Below, piece by piece: positions 60,986 through 64,000 of a stretch of 64,000 nucleotides of DNA. Numbering within the stretch: position 1 is the stretch's first letter; every line of letters begins with the position of its first letter. The stretch spans positions 62,001 through 126,000 of the forward strand of contig NZ_JAZGJP010000005.1 of assembly GCF_036408795.1 (NCBI RefSeq), written 5' to 3'. Position numbers and translations under genes: made by a program. Under the pieces are notes generated by a model. It did no database searches and was not told the DNA's origin. It worked only from the letters and a program-made list of their open reading frames with translations. Origin of the DNA: Olsenella_L kribbiana (GTDB taxonomy: Bacteria > Actinomycetota > Coriobacteriia > Coriobacteriales > Atopobiaceae).

Positions 60986-61617
60986 CTTGAAGCCCTTTCC
61001 CGTGCCATCTTCTCGAGGCGGGCAGCCGTTGCTGCCGCCGTCTCCTCATGCTTCTCCCGGCGCCTCTGCTCCTTCTGGGCAATCTCCGCCTCGCGCACGA
61101 GCGCTGCCGTCCTCTGGTTGCCGTTCGCATAGCGGGAAATGTCCTGCGTGCGCCTCAGATTCCAGTGGCAGATGGCAGCAGCAAGCGCATCGGCGCAGTG
61201 GTCGGGGTGCGGGTCATGATCGAGCGCAAGCACCTGTCTCACCATGAATATCACCTGATGCTTGTCGGCGGCACCGGTGCCGACGACAGCCTGCTTGATC
61301 TGCATCGGCGTGTACTCGCCGACCTTGAGCCCCTTCTCTGCCGCAGCGACAAGTGCCGCTCCTCTTGCATGCGCTGTCGCTATGGCCGAGCGGCTGTTCT
61401 CTGCGAAGAAGATCTTCTCGATAGCAAGCTCGGTGGGCTCGAACTGGATGATTGCGTCGTTCACATCCTGGTAGATGCGGCCCAGCCTCTCGTGGAGCGG
61501 CTCATCTGCCCCCGTCTTGATGCAGCCATAGGCACGGGCACGGCAGACCGTGCCCCTTGTCTCAATGATGCCCCAGCCCGTATGCGCAAGGCCGGGATCG
61601 ATGCCGATGATGACCAT
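60982..61617 (-). CDS. ruvC: Holliday junction resolvase RuvC
   Basis: A 211-residue RNase H-fold nuclease. GIDPGLAHTGWG contains the first catalytic Asp (Asp7), AIEKIFFAEN the Glu, and PDHCADALAAAICH the last two acidic residues. After ~165 the protein is Arg/Glu/Ala-rich and longer than the ~170-190 residues usual for RuvC. ATG 61615-61617 follows GGGGGT. Long upstream readings are not supported by codon use or ribosome sites. Confidence 0.95.
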   Translation of the reverse strand: MVIIGIDPGLAHTGWGIIETRGTVCRARAYGCIKTGADEPLHERLGRIYQDVNDAIIQFEPTELAIEKIFFAENSRSAIATAHARGAALVAAAEKGLKVGEYTPMQIKQAVVGTGAADKHQVIFMVRQVLALDHDPHPDHCADALAAAICHWNLRRTQDISRYANGNQRTAALVREAEIAQKEQRRREKHEETAAATAARLEKMARERASR

Positions 61618-61705
61618 GGTAACCCCCGAACAACCGTTCTGACTCATACCATGGTAGCACAGACCGGCATGTTGCAGCACGCGGCACAGGAGCGCACAGA
61701 AGATA

Positions 61706-63538
61706 TCAGTTCTCCGAGAACGGCTGTCCCCACGACGGGAAGCCGGGGCGGATCGTGAAGCCATCCTGCTCCGTGCCTTCCGGCATGCCCGGCACCTCCT
61801 TCGGACCCGGCGTGTTCGAGAGCTCGCGGATGAGCTCGAAAGCATCGGCGAGGGCATCTGAGTCCTGAGGCGGGACAGACCCTGCCTTCTGGCCCCGGAG
61901 CATGCGCTCGAGCTCGTGCACGATATCCTCGAGGTTCTCGGCTCCTCCCCCTTCGCGCTCATGGTCCACCCAGGCAACGCCGACGGGGGTCTCAAGCTCG
62001 GAAAGCGTGCAGTTCGAGACCTCGAAGCAGGGCGGAAGCATCTGGCGCGTGAGCGCAGCATCATGGAGGCGATGGAGCGCCGCCTTCACGAAAACAGCAG
62101 GATAGCCCTCATCGAGAAGTGCTGCTATATCATGCATATCCTCGATGCGTGCGGCAAGCATGCGGTCAAGCGCCTCGAGCCTGCCCTTGTCGGTCGCAGC
62201 GCTCTGGGAGATGCCGAAGATGTCAGGCACAGCGTATGCGCTGAGCATCTCGTCCGGAAATACCGGAGAGACACGCATCCTGTCCTCGGCCAGATCGAGG
62301 AGCTGGGATCTCCAGATGTCGCCGAAGGGTGCCCAGGCCTTGCCGGAGACGCCCATACGCTCCTCTCCGAGCGCCAGGCCTGTCTTGTCGTCTGGCACGA
62401 GCACAAGCGCATGCTCCTGGCGGGCAAGCTCCGCCAGGAAGGCTGCCTCGACACCCCTGAGGAGCAGAGGCGACTCCGTGGCCCAGGCACCCGGCTGCGG
62501 CACGGGCAGGCGGAAATCAGGCATCCTTGTCTCGATGTGGAGCCGGTCTGCAAGCTCTGCGGCAGCTGGGCTTCCGTCCACGACGAGGGCCTCGACCTTG
62601 CGGGGGCCCAAAGCATCGCAGGCAAGCGTAGCGAGAAGCCCCGAGGCAAGTCTTCCATCGAGCGCCAGCGCGACCTTGTCCTCCCCTTCTGCATGGACAA
62701 GATCGGCAAGTCCACGTACGAGAAGCTCCCAGAGCACATGGCTCTTCTCCCGGACGCCCGGATGAGGAAGCTCTGCCACAGGCGTCCCTTCAGCCTTGTC
62801 TTCCGTATCGAAGACAAGAAGGCTCTCCTCGAGAAGCGGTGCCTTCGCCTGGAGACGCCCCTCAGCATCGAGCACGAAGCTTCCGCCGGCAAAGAGCTGA
62901 GGCCCATAGCCGCCGACGGAGTCGGCGCAGGCAAGCCAGCAGCCGATCTCTTCTGCATCCTTTGCAAAGCGGTTCTCCGCAAGAGAGAGCGAAAGCGCCG
63001 AGTCGAGATCTCTGGCAACATAGCCATCCTGCGGAAGGTAGAGCAGGACATCGAGCGAGAAGTCGTAGTCGCGGTAGTCGTCGAGATCGTCGTAGGTGAA
63101 GGCGACGCCGATATGCGTGCCGTCGAGCTCGAACTCGGGAAGATCCGGTGCCGGCATGCTGCCTGCCTGGGGAAGCTGCCCCGAGCTGGCAAGCGCGCCC
63201 ATCGATGCCGCCATGGCACCCATGCGCAGAGGCACAAGCTCCCCATCGTCTATCAGGAAGGCTTCGGCGGCAAGACCAGTGCCGGTTCCTGCCACGACCG
63301 GCACGATTGCAGCACAGGGAATATCGTCGGCCAGACGGCGCAGCGTCTCTGCCGCATCTCCCACATAGGCCTCGATATCGCTCTCCTCGACAGGAGAGGG
63401 GCCTGTCAGCACGGCATACGGAAAGACGACGAGGCGGGCACCTGTATCGGCTGCCTTCTCCGCGCTTTCGGCCATGCGCTTGGCCGTCACCTCGAAATCG
63501 CCCGCCACCGAAGACATCTGGGCTATGGCAATCTTCAT
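61706..63538 (-). CDS. Degenerate NadE-like protein (nitrilase plus NAD synthetase fold)
   Basis: A 610-residue protein organised like glutamine-dependent NAD synthetase. It has an N-terminal nitrilase-like domain (~1-265; KIAIAQMSSVAGDFE, ARLVVFPYAVLTGPSP) and a C-terminal NAD-synthetase-like domain (~285-550). Catalytic residues are missing in both. The nitrilase Glu reads Tyr in FPYAVLTG. The Cys motif reads FTYDDL and the lysine block is absent. The synthetase P-loop SGGIDSS reads ALDGRLASG. GKAWAPFGDIWRSQLLDLA and GRLEALDRML keep the overall NadE order. The open frame is intact. ATG 63536-63538 follows GGATGG, right after a terminator. Confidence 0.75.
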   Translation of the reverse strand: MKIAIAQMSSVAGDFEVTAKRMAESAEKAADTGARLVVFPYAVLTGPSPVEESDIEAYVGDAAETLRRLADDIPCAAIVPVVAGTGTGLAAEAFLIDDGELVPLRMGAMAASMGALASSGQLPQAGSMPAPDLPEFELDGTHIGVAFTYDDLDDYRDYDFSLDVLLYLPQDGYVARDLDSALSLSLAENRFAKDAEEIGCWLACADSVGGYGPQLFAGGSFVLDAEGRLQAKAPLLEESLLVFDTEDKAEGTPVAELPHPGVREKSHVLWELLVRGLADLVHAEGEDKVALALDGRLASGLLATLACDALGPRKVEALVVDGSPAAAELADRLHIETRMPDFRLPVPQPGAWATESPLLLRGVEAAFLAELARQEHALVLVPDDKTGLALGEERMGVSGKAWAPFGDIWRSQLLDLAEDRMRVSPVFPDEMLSAYAVPDIFGISQSAATDKGRLEALDRMLAARIEDMHDIAALLDEGYPAVFVKAALHRLHDAALTRQMLPPCFEVSNCTLSELETPVGVAWVDHEREGGGAENLEDIVHELERMLRGQKAGSVPPQDSDALADAFELIRELSNTPGPKEVPGMPEGTEQDGFTIRPGFPSWGQPFSEN

Positions 63539-63552
63539 GTACACCATCCAAA

Positions 63553-63584
63553 GAAAAAAGGCCCGGGCGCCTTGCGCCCGAGCC
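63553..63584 (-). terminator. Terminator of the superoxide reductase gene
   Basis: An 11-base stem (GGCTCGGGCGC/GCGCCCGGGCC, one mismatch), CUU-type loop, and UUUUUUCUUU on the minus strand. The U-tract leads directly into the leader of the NadE-like gene. Confidence 0.9.
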
Positions 63585-63624
63585 CATACTGCTCGAAACA
63601 AAGGTCTTGCCAGAATAGTAGCGC

Positions 63625-64000
63625 TTAGAGCTCGCACTTCCAAAGGCCGTGGAGGTTGCAGTACTCGTAGACCGTCGCCGGGCCCTCTGCCACGGAAGCG
63701 AAGACCGTCTGCGGCTTCTCGCCCGGATGCAGGTGATGGATCTCGACACGGTCGCCCTGGGCAAGAGCGATCCACTGGATCGAGTGCTCCTCGAGCATCG
63801 GGTGCTCGACAGAGCCGACGGTGACCTTCACATCTGCGCCCTCACGTACTGCGACCGGAACATGCTTCTCGGTGGCAGCATCGGTGGAGCCAGCAACGAG
63901 CTTCTCCATCGGCTGGCCGCAGCACTGGGGTGTGCAGGCACCCTCATTGACGACAGCGACCAGGTTGCCGCACTTGTTGCAGCGATAGAACGTGACTTCA
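63625..64000 (-). CDS. dfx: Superoxide reductase (desulfoferrodoxin), partial
   Basis: The gene runs off the right edge, so the first codons are missing; 125 codons are visible. An N-terminal desulforedoxin-type domain has FYRCNKCGNLV and CTPQCCGQPM, giving four Cys for a rubredoxin-like iron. The catalytic domain shows DAATEKHVPV (Glu, Lys and iron-binding His), HPMLEEHSIQW, HHLHPGE and CNLHGLW. It reduces superoxide to peroxide without making O2, a defence typical of anaerobes. Confidence 0.92.
   Translation of the reverse strand, partial: EVTFYRCNKCGNLVAVVNEGACTPQCCGQPMEKLVAGSTDAATEKHVPVAVREGADVKVTVGSVEHPMLEEHSIQWIALAQGDRVEIHHLHPGEKPQTVFASVAEGPATVYEYCNLHGLWKCEL

Overview
The window looks like chromosomal DNA from a high-GC, anaerobic actinobacterium of the class Coriobacteriia, probably the Olsenella/Atopobium group. 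This placement is inferred from gene content and protein style: SepF, DivIVA and YggT sit next to FtsZ with no FtsA; there is a mannose-family PTS, two bleomycin-hydrolase-type aminopeptidases and a superoxide reductase. No 16S rRNA gene lies in the window to confirm it. Nearly all protein genes are on the minus strand and densely packed, often with overlapping ATGA/TAATG junctions. Only three tRNAs, two pepC-type peptidase genes and one HAD phosphatase gene lie on the plus strand.

Layout. 1-2.5 kb: a partial UPF0104 membrane protein, a tRNA-Gln/tRNA-Glu/tRNA-Glu cluster with its promoter and terminator, and a decayed DUF234-type ATPase pseudogene. 2.5-10.3 kb: CCA-adding enzyme, tandem PepC-type peptidases, HAD phosphatase, YigZ, an uncharacterised radical SAM protein and RNase P RNA. 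10.5-29 kb: the whole division and cell-wall (dcw) cluster read right to left, mraZ-rsmH-ftsL-ftsI-murF-mraY-murD-ftsW-murG-murC-ftsQ, then ftsZ-pgeF-yggS-sepF-yggT-divIVA, headed by a recognisable MraZ box. murE and ftsA are absent from the cluster. 29-37 kb: xerD, pyrG, recN, nadK, tlyA, xseB, nusB, asp23, efp. 37-43 kb: Xaa-Pro peptidase, a degenerate AroB-like protein overlapping aroK, a prepilin-peptidase-like protein, yqeG and mltG. 43-46 kb: a ManXYZ PTS operon with a DUF956/ManO gene. 46.5-52.8 kb: ruvX, alaS, an AI-2E family membrane protein and a SigB/F-type sigma factor with a degenerate anti-sigma-like protein. 52.8-64 kb: rarA, dgt, an SGNH-GNAT fusion, a glycosylase, a phosphoesterase, DUF6483, ruvB-ruvA-ruvC, a degenerate NadE-like protein and a partial superoxide reductase.

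The best candidates for new biology are intact genes whose families are enzymes but whose catalytic residues are gone. They are an AroB-like protein translationally coupled to a normal shikimate kinase, a two-domain NadE-like protein that has lost both active sites, and an RsbW-like protein without a recognisable N-box. A repeated regulatory layout also stands out: in three places a strong terminator's U-tract runs almost directly into the ribosome binding site of the next gene. No phage, insertion sequence or CRISPR array was seen.
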